From: an uncultured Faecalibacterium sp.
GTDB taxonomy: Bacteria; Bacillota; Clostridia; Oscillospirales; Ruminococcaceae
Direction: 5' to 3'
Length of the DNA stretch: 64,000 nucleotides
Assembly: GCA_934533135.1 (NCBI GenBank)
Contig: CAKTBG010000009.1
Coordinates: 1 to 64,000 of the forward strand
Under the pieces are notes generated by a model. The model was not told the DNA's origin and searched no databases. It worked only from the letters and a program-made list of their open reading frames with translations. Both the position numbers and the translations under genes were made by a program. Below are positions 6,311-15,888 of this stretch, one piece after another. Positions within the stretch are counted from its first letter, which is position 1. Each line of letters opens with the position of its first letter.

Positions 6311-8434
6311 ATGGAAATCTTACTCACAGGCCATACCGCGTTCCTGACACAGGAGTGGATCGAGACGGCGTTCCCGGACGACCATGTGCTGACCACGCAC
6401 GCAAAAGGGGAAGCACTGCTGGACACCCGGGTAAAAACAGTGACCTTGGATGGCAAGCAGCTGCTGAGCCAGCTTACGGAAACCTATCAGTTTGACCGCG
6501 TCGTTTATTTTTCAGAATATCTGCTGCCCCACGGCGATCAGGAAGGCGAGCTGGATCGCCTGCGCCGGGTGCTGCAATCCTGCCGTGAGCGGGAGGTGGA
6601 GCTGCTGTACCTTTCCGGCCCGGAGGCTGCCCTCACGCCGCCCTCGGGCAAAACGCTGCTGGCCAATGCCGCGGAGGAGCTTTGCTTCCATTATGCAAAG
6701 ACCAGCAAGCTGCAGGTCAAGGTGTTCCGCCTGCCCTATCTGTATGCAGTCTCGGCCAGCGGTGCAGAGCAGTTTGCCCGCCTGTTTGAGCAGATGTCCA
6801 CCGGCACCGTCCAGATGGAGGAAAAGGCGGCCCAGCCGCTGCTTGCGCTCTGCGTGGAAGAACTGGCCGACCTCATCGCGCGGGTGTTCGATACTTGGAC
6901 CCCGGAGCCGGAGCGGTTTACACTGCCGGATGTTTTCGGGTTGACGCAGGGGCAGCTGGGCGGCGTGCTGCAAACGCTGCAGCCCGGTCTGGAGCTGCTC
7001 TACGGCACCGATACCATCCAGACCTATCCCACCGAGGATCCGACCGTCCGCCGCAGGTACGGCTGGTTCCAGCGGTACAATCTGCTGGACGATCTGCCCG
7101 CGCTCTATCGTGCGTGGTGCGACCGGCAGGCCGAGAAGAAACGGTTTGTCCACAGGGCGGTGGACAAACTGCGCCAGAGCCCCCGCCTGCTGCGGCTGGT
7201 GGAGATCGCGGCCGTCTGGCTGATCACGGAACTGCTGGTGCGGGTCACCGGCACGGACGCACAGTTCCAGATGATCGATTTCCGGCTGATGTTCGTCATG
7301 CTCATCGGCACGGTGTACGGCCTCAATGCGGGCGTGCTAGCTGCAGTGCTGGCGTCCGTCTCACTGGCAGCGGGCTATCTGCGGCAGGGCACGGCTCTGA
7401 TGCTGCTGTTTTATGAGCCTGCCAACTGGCTGGCGTTCCTCGCCTATTTTGTTGTGGGGGCGTCCTGCGGGTATGTGCAGCTGCGCAATACAGAAGCCGC
7501 CCGTTTTGTGCAGGAGGAAAATGACCTGCTGCGCAAGCGGCTCACGTTTACCCGGAAACTGTATCAGGATACGCTGGAGGATAAACAGATGTTCCGCCGC
7601 CAGATCCTGGGCCGCCGGGACAGCTTTGGCAAGATCTACACGGTGACCCAGCAGCTGGATATGCTGCAGCCGCAGGAGATCTACCGCAAGACCGTGCAGG
7701 TGATGGAGGATGTGCTGGAAAACCGCAGCCTCACCATCTACCGGATGGAACAAAACCATGTGTTTGCCCGCCTGACCGCGGCCAGTGCCGGAATGACGCC
7801 GGAGCCAGCCCACTCGCTGGAGCTGGAACAGTGGCTGGATGTGATCCGCGCCATTGAGCAGGAGGGGCTGTGGGTGAACCGCGGCCTCCTGCCCGGGCGT
7901 CCCATGTACGCCGCCGGTGTGCGGCAGAACGGCCGCCTTGTGGTGCTCATCGGTCTGCGCACAGCCGGCGAAGAGCAGATGACGCTGTATTACCAGAATC
8001 TGTTCCGCATCCTCTGCGGACTGGTGGAGACCGCACTGGTGCGCGCCTTTGCGTATGAGAGTGCCGTGCGGGAAAACTGGTATCTGCCCGATACCTGCCT
8101 GCTGCGCCCGGCCATGTTTGCCCAGCAGCTGGCCGCAGCCTGTACCCTGCAGGAAGAGAAGATGGCGCACCATCTGCTGCTGCGGGTGACCGGTGAATTC
8201 AAAAATCAGGCCGAACTCAATGCGCGGGTGGAGTGCTCCATCCGCAGCACCGATGCCGCGGGCGTCGGAACCGACAATGCCGTTTACCTGTTGATGAATC
8301 AGGCCGACGAAGCGGATCTGCCCCTGCTGACCCGGCGTCTGGGCGGAAAAGGGCTTCACGTCACCGCGGTGCCGCTGGATGAGCAGCTGCGGCTGATCCG
8401 CGCCGCGCAACCGGAGGTGCAGCATGGGGAATGA
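6311..8434 (+). CDS. pelD: PelD-like c-di-GMP receptor with SDR-like N-terminus
   Basis: The 707-residue protein has four parts. Residues 1-260 resemble an extended short-chain dehydrogenase/epimerase fold. Residues 297-388 hold four membrane segments, about 395-430 is a helical linker, and about 430-580 is GAF-like. Residues 590-700 form a degenerate GGDEF domain: RSTD at 645-648 matches the RxxD inhibitory site, and five residues on TDNAV (654-658) replaces GGDEF. In known PelD proteins, c-di-GMP bound at such a site switches on Pel polymer synthesis. The gene opens a run of overlapping Pel genes and overlaps the next by 11 bases. No strong ribosome site precedes the ATG. The assignment rests on domain order plus neighbouring pelF and pelG. 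Confidence 0.82.
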   Translation: MEILLTGHTAFLTQEWIETAFPDDHVLTTHAKGEALLDTRVKTVTLDGKQLLSQLTETYQFDRVVYFSEYLLPHGDQEGELDRLRRVLQSCREREVELLYLSGPEAALTPPSGKTLLANAAEELCFHYAKTSKLQVKVFRLPYLYAVSASGAEQFARLFEQMSTGTVQMEEKAAQPLLALCVEELADLIARVFDTWTPEPERFTLPDVFGLTQGQLGGVLQTLQPGLELLYGTDTIQTYPTEDPTVRRRYGWFQRYNLLDDLPALYRAWCDRQAEKKRFVHRAVDKLRQSPRLLRLVEIAAVWLITELLVRVTGTDAQFQMIDFRLMFVMLIGTVYGLNAGVLAAVLASVSLAAGYLRQGTALMLLFYEPANWLAFLAYFVVGASCGYVQLRNTEAARFVQEENDLLRKRLTFTRKLYQDTLEDKQMFRRQILGRRDSFGKIYTVTQQLDMLQPQEIYRKTVQVMEDVLENRSLTIYRMEQNHVFARLTAASAGMTPEPAHSLELEQWLDVIRAIEQEGLWVNRGLLPGRPMYAAGVRQNGRLVVLIGLRTAGEEQMTLYYQNLFRILCGLVETALVRAFAYESAVRENWYLPDTCLLRPAMFAQQLAAACTLQEEKMAHHLLLRVTGEFKNQAELNARVECSIRSTDAAGVGTDNAVYLLMNQADEADLPLLTRRLGGKGLHVTAVPLDEQLRLIRAAQPEVQHGE

Positions 8435-9338
8435 GTTCTGGCTCGGGCTGGTGCTGCTGACGGTGCATCTGGCCGTGTGCGGGGGGCTCTGGCTGCTGGC
8501 GCGTGCCCGGGCATGGGAAGTGGAGGGATATTTTGTTCCGGTGATGCTTCTGGTGCCGGTGTGGGGGCCGCTGTGCGTGCTGCTGCTCCACACGTCCAAC
8601 CGGCTCACGGGCGGATGCCTGCGGGAGCAGACGCTGGAAAAACTCCGCATCAATGAGGAAATCCACGAGAGCATCCTCGTGGCGGACAACGAGGGCGAAG
8701 ATACGGTCGTTCCTCTGGAGGAAGCGTTGCTGGTCAACAGCCCTGCCCAGAAGCGGAAACTCATCCTCTCGGTGCTGACGGATGACCCCGCAGGCTATTA
8801 CGATCTGCTTCAGCAGGCGCGGATGGACAGCGACAGCGAGGTGGTGCACTACGCTTCCACGGCACTGTCGCAGATCACCAAGGAGGCCGACCTGAAATTG
8901 CAGAGGCAGGAACAGCGGTATGCCGCGGCTCCGGACGATGCCGCCGTGCTGGAAGAATACTGCGATTATCTGGGCAGCTATCTGGAGAGCGGCTTTGTGC
9001 AGGGCAAGGCTGCGGAGATCCAGTACCACCAGCTGGAGCAGCTGCTGAAAAAACGGCTGGAAAATCGGAACGGACGCCGCAGCTGTACGCTGGAGTGCAG
9101 GCTGGCGGATGTGCAGCTCAGCCTTGCGGAGTATGACCGCGCAGGGAAAACGCTGGAGGATCTCATCGACCGCTGGCCCCAGCGCGAGACGCCGTGGCTG
9201 CTTCGCCTGCGGCTGGCAGCGGCTCTGCGCGATGGGGAGGCCATCCGGGAGACGCTGCGTCAAATCGAGGAAAAGGAGGTCTACCTCAGCGCAAAGGGCC
9301 GCGAGACCGTGCGGTTCTGGCAGGGGGAAGCGCAATGA
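8424..9338 (+). CDS. pelE: PelE-like membrane TPR protein
   Basis: The 304-residue protein has two membrane segments in its first 60 residues and a soluble helical C-terminal part. That part has TPR-like repeats, seen in LADVQLSLAEYDRAGKTLED and the following helix pairs. PelE in known Pel systems has the same two-helix plus TPR layout and helps assemble the inner-membrane synthase complex with PelD, PelF and PelG. The start overlaps the end of pelD and the stop overlaps the next start. Sequence similarity in this family is weak, so the call depends mainly on gene order. Confidence 0.7.
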   Translation: MGNEFWLGLVLLTVHLAVCGGLWLLARARAWEVEGYFVPVMLLVPVWGPLCVLLLHTSNRLTGGCLREQTLEKLRINEEIHESILVADNEGEDTVVPLEEALLVNSPAQKRKLILSVLTDDPAGYYDLLQQARMDSDSEVVHYASTALSQITKEADLKLQRQEQRYAAAPDDAAVLEEYCDYLGSYLESGFVQGKAAEIQYHQLEQLLKKRLENRNGRRSCTLECRLADVQLSLAEYDRAGKTLEDLIDRWPQRETPWLLRLRLAAALRDGEAIRETLRQIEEKEVYLSAKGRETVRFWQGEAQ

Positions 9339-11197
9339 TGGAAGAACTTTTTTCCCGGCTGCGGGCGTTCCGCTGGCAGAAACTGCTGATCATCTGGGCC
9401 GTGTTTGCGGCGATGGCTGCCATCCTGTTCACGGAGCGCAGCGGCATTCAGTACGAAGCCACGCAGTTTAAGATCGATTATCTCCCCCGGGCAGAGGTGC
9501 AGCCCGCCCAGATCGCGCTGTTTGGCCAGCCGGTCACCTGCCTGCTGCTCTACGATTCCGGGCAGGGAGGCACAGACCTTGCCAAAGAGCAGTTTGATCA
9601 GATCCTTCTGGATATGAAGGTGAGCACGCAGGCCGTGGATGTCCACACAACGCCGCTTGCCGGCATCCCGGAGTTTGGCCGGTACAAGACCGTCGTGATC
9701 CTCATGAGCGATCTGGACGCGCTGGGCAAGCGTCTGACCGACCTGATGAACTGGGTGCAGGACGGTGGAAGCGTCCTGTTTGCCATGACGCCCGACAAAA
9801 CGACCTATTTTGACGCGATTTCGCCCAAGCTGGGCGTCCAGTCCTCTTCCTGGGAGTACAAGACGGCCGAGAGCATCGTTCCAGCGGAAGACTTTATGCT
9901 GGGCGGCGGGCAGCGGTATGAATTCAGCGATCCGTTCGAGTCCTCCCTCAGCGTCAGTCTCCGGGAGGAGGCCACCGTCTATGCCCGCACGGGGGACGAG
10001 GGGGTCCCGCTGGTGTGGGGCACCAAGTCCGGCAGCGGCAGGGTGGTGGTGGACAACATCGGCATCTACGATAAGGTGCTGCGGGGCATTTACGCAGCCT
10101 CCTACAGCCTCCTGTGCGATGCCGCTGCCTACCCGGTGATCAACAGTGCCGTGTTCTATCTGGACGATTTTCCTTCTCCGGTGCCCGGCGGCGACGGCAC
10201 GTACATCCGCAGGGATTACGGCATGAGCATTGCGGATTTCTATGCCAAGGTCTGGTGGCCGGATCTCATGAAGCTGGCGCAGGAATACGCCATCCGCTTT
10301 ACCGGTGTGATGATCGAAAACTATGAGGACGATACCCAGAGTGCGCCGACGCGCCAGCCGGACACCCAGCAGTTCCGCTACTACGGCAGCCTGCTGCTGC
10401 GGCAGGGCGGGGAAGTGGGCTTCCATGGCTACAACCACCAGCCGCTGGTGCTGCCGGATACCGATTACAAAGGGCTGTATGCCTATCATCAATGGCCCAG
10501 TGAGGACGCGGTCGTGGCGGCGATGGAAGAGCTGCTGGCGTTTCAAAAGGCTGTGCTGCCCCACACCGAGGGCAGCGTCTATGTGCCGCCCTCCAACATC
10601 CTCTCCGCCGCCGGGCGGAAGGTGCTGGGCAGCAGGGTATCCCAGATCCGCACCATCACCAGCACCTACTTTGCGGACGGCACCTCCCTGCCCTATGTGC
10701 AGGAGTTTGGCGTGGCCAGCGACGGCGTCGTGGAGCAGCCCCGCATCGTGTCCGGCAGTATGGTGGGAGATTCCTATATGCGGCTGGCCGCGATGAGCGA
10801 GCTGAATATGCACTATGTCAGCACGCATTTTATGCACCCGGACGATCTGCTGGATGTGGACCGCGGTGCGGCAGAAGGCTGGGAGACCTACAAAGGCGGC
10901 CTGAAAGATTACCTCAAATGGCTCCGGGCCGCCGCGCCGGATCTGCGCAAACAGACCGGCACCGAGTGCTCGGGTGCCATCCAGCGGTACAGCCAGCTCA
11001 CCGTTTCCATGGAGAGCACCCCCGCGGAGTGGACGCTGACCCTCGGCAATTTTGTGGATGAGGGGTGGCTGCTCTTCCGCGCCAATGAGGGCACCCCCGG
11101 CCGGGTGACGGGCGGCGAATTGACCCGCCTGACGGGAGATCTCTACCTGCTCAAAGCCAATGCCGACACCGTCCATATTGAAAAGAAAGGGGTATGA
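9335..11197 (+). CDS. DUF2194 / PelA-type deacetylase
   Basis: The 620-residue protein has one N-terminal membrane anchor (residues 16-32) and a large extracytoplasmic part. The C-terminal half carries metal-dependent polysaccharide deacetylase features: LDD at 276-278 for the catalytic aspartates, H364-GYN-H368 as the metal-binding His pair, and HFMHPDD at 498-504. Gram-positive Pel clusters encode a membrane-anchored deacetylase that corresponds to the deacetylase half of Pseudomonas PelA; no PelA-type hydrolase half is fused here. The ATG at 9335 overlaps the pelE stop as ATGA and gives the membrane anchor directly. It should partly deacetylate the GalNAc-rich polymer outside the cell. Confidence 0.8.
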   Translation: MMEELFSRLRAFRWQKLLIIWAVFAAMAAILFTERSGIQYEATQFKIDYLPRAEVQPAQIALFGQPVTCLLLYDSGQGGTDLAKEQFDQILLDMKVSTQAVDVHTTPLAGIPEFGRYKTVVILMSDLDALGKRLTDLMNWVQDGGSVLFAMTPDKTTYFDAISPKLGVQSSSWEYKTAESIVPAEDFMLGGGQRYEFSDPFESSLSVSLREEATVYARTGDEGVPLVWGTKSGSGRVVVDNIGIYDKVLRGIYAASYSLLCDAAAYPVINSAVFYLDDFPSPVPGGDGTYIRRDYGMSIADFYAKVWWPDLMKLAQEYAIRFTGVMIENYEDDTQSAPTRQPDTQQFRYYGSLLLRQGGEVGFHGYNHQPLVLPDTDYKGLYAYHQWPSEDAVVAAMEELLAFQKAVLPHTEGSVYVPPSNILSAAGRKVLGSRVSQIRTITSTYFADGTSLPYVQEFGVASDGVVEQPRIVSGSMVGDSYMRLAAMSELNMHYVSTHFMHPDDLLDVDRGAAEGWETYKGGLKDYLKWLRAAAPDLRKQTGTECSGAIQRYSQLTVSMESTPAEWTLTLGNFVDEGWLLFRANEGTPGRVTGGELTRLTGDLYLLKANADTVHIEKKGV

Positions 11198-12615
11198 CCA
11201 TGCGCATCTGTCTGGTTCTGGAAGGGTCTTATCCCTATGTCCACGGCGGCGTCTCCACTTGGATGCACGCCTATCTTCAGGCCATGCCCCAGCAGGAGTT
11301 TTCGCTCTGGGTCATCGGAGCCAAAGCGCAGGATCGGGGAAAGTTCGTATATGAGCTGCCGCCCAACGTGAAAGAGGTGGAGGAGGTCTTTCTGGACGAC
11401 GCCCTCCGGCTCCACGGGGAGCAGAAGCCCGTCCTGTTTTCCGCCGCCGAGCGCGCCGCCCTGCGGGAGCTGGTACGGCTGGGGCATCCGGATTGGGATG
11501 TGCTGTACCGCCTGTTTCAGGAACGGGGCGTCCACCCGCTTTCTTTTTTGCAGAGCCGGGATTTTATGGAGTTGTTCACCGACATCTGTCTGCAGGAGTA
11601 CCCGTATGTTGCGTATGCGGACGCGTTCCACACCATGCGCTCGATGCTGCTGCCGGTGCTCTATCTGCTCACCGGGCGGGTGCCGAAGGCGGATGTCTAC
11701 CATGCCATCTCCACCGGCTACGGCGGTCTGCTGGCCTGTCTGGGCGGCAGCGTGAACCATGCGCCGGTGCTCCTGACCGAACACGGCATCTACACCCGGG
11801 AACGGGAGGAGGAGATCATCCGCGCCGAGTGGGTGGTGCCCTCGTTCAAGAACCGGTGGATCCGGTTCTTCTATATGCTCTCGGAGGAGATCTACCGGCG
11901 GGCGTTCCGGGTCAGCAGCCTGTTCTACAATGCCCGCCGGACGCAGATCGAGATGGGGTGCAATGCCGCAAAGTGCATCGTCATCCCCAACGGCGTCCAG
12001 TACGAGCGGTTCTGCAGGATCCCGCTCAAGGAGGAGGACGGCTGGGTGGACATCGGCGCAGTGGTGCGTCTGGCCCCCATCAAGGACGTCAAGACCATGA
12101 TCTATGCGTTCTTTGAGCTGGCCTCCCGGGTGCCCAACGTCCGGCTCCACATCATGGGCGGCGTGGACGATGAGGACTACGCCAAGGAGTGCTACGCGCT
12201 GGTGGAGCAGTTGCAGCTCAAGAATCTGCTCTTCACCGGCCGGGTGGATGTGGTGCAGTATATGCAGAAGCTGGATTTCACCATCCTTACCAGCATCTCG
12301 GAGGGGCAGCCGCTCTCCGTGCTGGAATCCATGGCGGCGCGCCGCCCCTGCGTGACCACCGAGGTGGGCTGCTGCCGCGAACTGCTGGAAGGTGCCCCGG
12401 GGGATACGCTGGGCGTGGCAGGCTACTGCGTGCCCCCCATGTACCGGCAGGGTCTGGCCGACGCCATGGAAAAGATGTGCGCCAGCCGTGCCCGCCGCGA
12501 AGAGATGGGGCAGATCGGGCAAAGGCGGGTGGATGCGTACTTCCACCACGAGCAGATGCTGGCCAACTACCGGAAAATGTACGATGAGACCGCAACGGAA
12601 TATCACTTGGAGTAA
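11194..12615 (+). CDS. pelF: PelF family glycosyltransferase
   Basis: The 473-residue GT4 enzyme starts with the PelF hallmark LVLEGSYPYVHGGVSTW, followed by TEHGIYTREREEEI and the GT4 acceptor/nucleotide region ILTSISEGQPLSVLESMA with its two conserved Glu residues. PelF uses UDP sugars to build the Pel chain in the cytoplasm and hands it to PelG. ATG at 11194 overlaps the previous stop; a second ATG six bases later is also possible. This is the most diagnostic gene of the cluster along with pelG. Confidence 0.93.
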   Translation: MTMRICLVLEGSYPYVHGGVSTWMHAYLQAMPQQEFSLWVIGAKAQDRGKFVYELPPNVKEVEEVFLDDALRLHGEQKPVLFSAAERAALRELVRLGHPDWDVLYRLFQERGVHPLSFLQSRDFMELFTDICLQEYPYVAYADAFHTMRSMLLPVLYLLTGRVPKADVYHAISTGYGGLLACLGGSVNHAPVLLTEHGIYTREREEEIIRAEWVVPSFKNRWIRFFYMLSEEIYRRAFRVSSLFYNARRTQIEMGCNAAKCIVIPNGVQYERFCRIPLKEEDGWVDIGAVVRLAPIKDVKTMIYAFFELASRVPNVRLHIMGGVDDEDYAKECYALVEQLQLKNLLFTGRVDVVQYMQKLDFTILTSISEGQPLSVLESMAARRPCVTTEVGCCRELLEGAPGDTLGVAGYCVPPMYRQGLADAMEKMCASRARREEMGQIGQRRVDAYFHHEQMLANYRKMYDETATEYHLE

Positions 12616-12617
12616 CT

Positions 12618-14096
12618 ATGGCAGGAATTGGATTTGAATTAAAAAAACTGTTCCGCCGCAAGGGGTTGTTTGCTTCTCTGCGGGCGTACGGATATGCGGG
12701 CATCATCTGCACCGGCCCCATGCTGCTGGGCGTTGTGCTCCAGCTGGGGATCCTGCTGCTCTGCGGCTGGGTCGGCGCACCGCGGGATCAGCAGGATCTG
12801 CTGGTCTGCATGATCACCTATACGCTGCTGTTCTCCCTGACGGTCACCAGCTTTTTTTCCATGCCGGTGACGCGCTATCTGGCCGATATGCTCTATGAGG
12901 AGCAGGAGCATACGATCCTGCCCTCGTTCTGGGGCTCCGGCAGCCTGATGCTGGTGCTGGGCTGCCCGCTGTATGGGCTGTTTCTGCTGGTCTCCGGGGC
13001 GACTCTTCTGCAGGGGCTGCTCTGCCTGTGGCTGTTTGCGGAGATGATCGTGAACTGGAACGGCATGAGCTATCTGACCGCCATCAAGGACTATCGGGGC
13101 ATCCTGTGCTCGTTTCTGGCCGCCATCGCGCTGGCGTTTGGGCTGGGTGCCGTACTGGTGGTGCTGCTGGGCTGCCCGGTGCTGGAGGGGATGCTCTTTG
13201 CAGTGGCCATGGGCTACGGCCTGATGATGGTCTGGGATGTGGTGCTGCTCTACCGGTACTTCCCCCAGAGCGATGCAAGCCCGTGGGCGTTCCTGCGCTG
13301 GGTGGATGCGTTTCTGCCGCTGGCCTTCACGGGGCTGTGTACCAACCTGGGGCTGTTTGCCCACCTTGTCATCTGCTGGGCAGGGCCGGTGGGCGTGCAG
13401 GTCAAAGGGCTGTTTTATGGGGCACCGTATTATGATGTTCCTGCCCTGATCGCGTTTCTGACCATCCTCATCACAAGCGTGAATTTCGTGGTGTCGGTGG
13501 AGGTCAATTTTTACCCCAAATACCGGAATTACTACAGCCTGTTCAACGATGGCGGCGTTGTGGGCGACATCGTGACCGCAGAGGAAGAGATGCTGGCGGT
13601 GCTGAACCGGGAGCTGCGGTTCACCGCCCTCAAACAGCTGTTTGCGACGGCGGCGGTGCTCTCGCTGGAGGGCACGCTGCTGGATCTGCTGCCCCTTGGG
13701 TTCAACGATCTGATGCATGGCTACTTCCGTACCCTGTGTGTGGGCTACGGCCTTTACGCCGTGGGCAACACCCTCCTGATGATCCTGCTTTACTTTACGG
13801 ATTACGGCGGTGCGGTGGCCGCTGCCGCCGTGTTTGCCGTATCCGCCGGGGGGCTTACGGCTCTTTCCATGGCGTTTGACCCTGCGTTTTACGGGTTCGG
13901 CTTCCTGATCGGGGCGGCACTGTTCTATCTGGTCACGCTGTTCCGGCTGGATGCGTTTACGTCCAATCTGCCCTATCGGGTGCTGGGGCGGCAGCCCATT
14001 GTGGCCGAGCGCAGGACCGGATGGTTCACCCGGCTGGGGCTGTTTTTGGAGCATCACAAAGGAACGGAGCGAGAGGAGAAGAAAAATGAAAGCTGA
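12618..14096 (+). CDS. pelG: PelG polysaccharide transporter
   Basis: The 492-residue protein opens with MAGIGFELKKLF, a strong PelG signature, and has about 12 membrane segments of the MOP (Wzx/MATE-like) type. PelG moves the Pel chain across the membrane as part of the PelDEFG complex. It starts two bases after the pelF stop. No outer-membrane PelB or PelC is present, as expected in a cell with one membrane. A basic C-terminal tail extends beyond the last helix and overlaps the next start. Confidence 0.93.
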   Translation: MAGIGFELKKLFRRKGLFASLRAYGYAGIICTGPMLLGVVLQLGILLLCGWVGAPRDQQDLLVCMITYTLLFSLTVTSFFSMPVTRYLADMLYEEQEHTILPSFWGSGSLMLVLGCPLYGLFLLVSGATLLQGLLCLWLFAEMIVNWNGMSYLTAIKDYRGILCSFLAAIALAFGLGAVLVVLLGCPVLEGMLFAVAMGYGLMMVWDVVLLYRYFPQSDASPWAFLRWVDAFLPLAFTGLCTNLGLFAHLVICWAGPVGVQVKGLFYGAPYYDVPALIAFLTILITSVNFVVSVEVNFYPKYRNYYSLFNDGGVVGDIVTAEEEMLAVLNRELRFTALKQLFATAAVLSLEGTLLDLLPLGFNDLMHGYFRTLCVGYGLYAVGNTLLMILLYFTDYGGAVAAAAVFAVSAGGLTALSMAFDPAFYGFGFLIGAALFYLVTLFRLDAFTSNLPYRVLGRQPIVAERRTGWFTRLGLFLEHHKGTEREEKKNES

Positions 14097-15888
14097 AAAT
14101 CGGATCCCGCGCCGCAGGGTGCTGGGGCTGGGGGTAGCGTTGGCCGGGCTGTGCGCGGGCTGTGCCGTGCTGCCAGCCGGGAGTACCGAGAGTGCTGCCG
14201 GTTCACAGGCAGCGTCTGGGGAGAAAGCAGCGGGCAGGGTGGAAAAGGCTCCGCTGGAAGAGATCCACAACGTCCATCTGCGGGATAACCCGGAGCTGTA
14301 CGAGGTCTACGACGACAGCGGCGTGGTGACGATGTACCTGACCGTGAGCCGCGGCAACGACAGCGAGAACACCGACCACAGCTGGGCGGAGATCAACCAT
14401 TATTCGACTTACGATTATGAGGCCATGGGGGTGCCCCGCTATCAGGTCAACGCCCTTTTGCAGGTGGGCGATGAGAACGGCCCCCTGCCCGGTGAGCTGG
14501 GATATGCGGTGGAGGCTCCCAACGCCACGGTGCAGATCCGCGGTCAGAGTTCCAGCAGAGGTGCACAGAAAAACTACAAAATAAAGCTCAAGAAAAACAA
14601 GGGCAGCTGGCGCGGCCAGCGCACCATCGCGCTGAACAAGCACATGAGCGAGGGACTGCGGTTCCGCAACAAGATGGCCTACGACCTCATCCGGGGCATC
14701 GACCAGATGATGGGGCTGCGCACCCAGTTTGTCCATCTTTATGTGAAAGATCTGACCGACAGTTCCAGCGGTGTTTTTGAAGATTACGGTCTGTACACGC
14801 AGGTGGAGCAGCTGAACAAGACGGCTCTGAAAGCCCACGGTCTGAATCCGGAAGCCCAACTCTATAAAGTAAACTTCTTTGAGTTCTACCGTTATGAGGA
14901 TGCCATTAAGCTTACCAGTGATCCTACCTACGATCAATCCATCTTTGAATCCTATCTTGAAATCAAGGGCAGCAGCGACCACAGCAAACTCATCGAGATG
15001 CTGGAAAAGCTGAACGACGAATCCCAGCCGATGGAAAAGCTGCTGGAAACGTATTTTGATGTGGAGAACATTGCCTACTGGATGGCGTTCCAGCTATTGA
15101 TGGGCAATGCCGATACCCAGAGCCGCAATGTGTATCTTTACAGTCCGCCAAACGCCAGCGTCTGGTATCTGCTGGACTGGGATAACGACGATATGCTTCG
15201 CCGTAAGGAACGCGAACTTATCCGCTTTACAGATGCTGAAAGCTGGGAGTGGGGCATCAGCAACTACTGGTGCAATGTGCTGTTCCGCCGCTGCCTTCAG
15301 ACCGCACGCTATCGGGAAGCACTGGATGCGGCCGTGCGGGAGCTGCACGACTATCTGAACGCCGACCGCATCGAGGAGATGACGGCACACTACCGCACCA
15401 TCACCGAGCAGTACATCTGGCAGCTGCCGGACGTGCTGCATCTTCCGGTGACAAAACCGCAGTACGATGTCATCGCAGCGGCTCTGCCGGAGGAGATCGA
15501 GGAAAACTATCAGCAGTATCCGGAGGGCTATCGTTCCCCCATGCCGTTCTACATCGGGGTGCCCTCGCTCCAGAACGGGGCACTCCAGCTGAGCTGGGAT
15601 CCCTCCTACGATTTCGACGCCGAGAACATCACCTATACGGTGGAACTGGCCCGGGATTACCAGTTCCGGCAGGTGCTCTACCGGGAGGAGGACGTCGTGC
15701 TGCCGATGGCGCAGACGGCGGCCCCCGGCGCGGGTCAGTATTTCATCCGGGTGCGCGCCACCAACGCCTCCGGCTATACGCAGGATGCCTTTGATTATTA
15801 TGTCATCGACACCGGCAAGGTGTACGGCGTCAAATGCTTTTACATCCAGCCGGACGGCACGGTGGTGGAGGATCTCTATGAAGAATGA
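14086..15888 (+). CDS. CotH kinase family lipoprotein
   Basis: This is a 600-residue CotH-type protein kinase. The N-terminal region has a twin-arginine-like segment (R9-R10-R11-V-L-G) and a near-lipobox LCAGC, so it may be a Tat-exported lipoprotein. The kinase part has QIRGQSSSRGAQKNYKIKL around residues 150-168 and D364-W-D-N-D368, corresponding to the metal-binding Asp motif. A fibronectin-like C-terminal domain follows residue 500. CotH proteins phosphorylate Ser residues on spore coat or surface proteins. Here it follows pelG with an 11-base overlap, and ribosome site GAGAGGAG precedes the ATG. A role in modifying a Pel or surface component is inferred. Confidence 0.88.
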   Translation: MKAENRIPRRRVLGLGVALAGLCAGCAVLPAGSTESAAGSQAASGEKAAGRVEKAPLEEIHNVHLRDNPELYEVYDDSGVVTMYLTVSRGNDSENTDHSWAEINHYSTYDYEAMGVPRYQVNALLQVGDENGPLPGELGYAVEAPNATVQIRGQSSSRGAQKNYKIKLKKNKGSWRGQRTIALNKHMSEGLRFRNKMAYDLIRGIDQMMGLRTQFVHLYVKDLTDSSSGVFEDYGLYTQVEQLNKTALKAHGLNPEAQLYKVNFFEFYRYEDAIKLTSDPTYDQSIFESYLEIKGSSDHSKLIEMLEKLNDESQPMEKLLETYFDVENIAYWMAFQLLMGNADTQSRNVYLYSPPNASVWYLLDWDNDDMLRRKERELIRFTDAESWEWGISNYWCNVLFRRCLQTARYREALDAAVRELHDYLNADRIEEMTAHYRTITEQYIWQLPDVLHLPVTKPQYDVIAAALPEEIEENYQQYPEGYRSPMPFYIGVPSLQNGALQLSWDPSYDFDAENITYTVELARDYQFRQVLYREEDVVLPMAQTAAPGAGQYFIRVRATNASGYTQDAFDYYVIDTGKVYGVKCFYIQPDGTVVEDLYEE

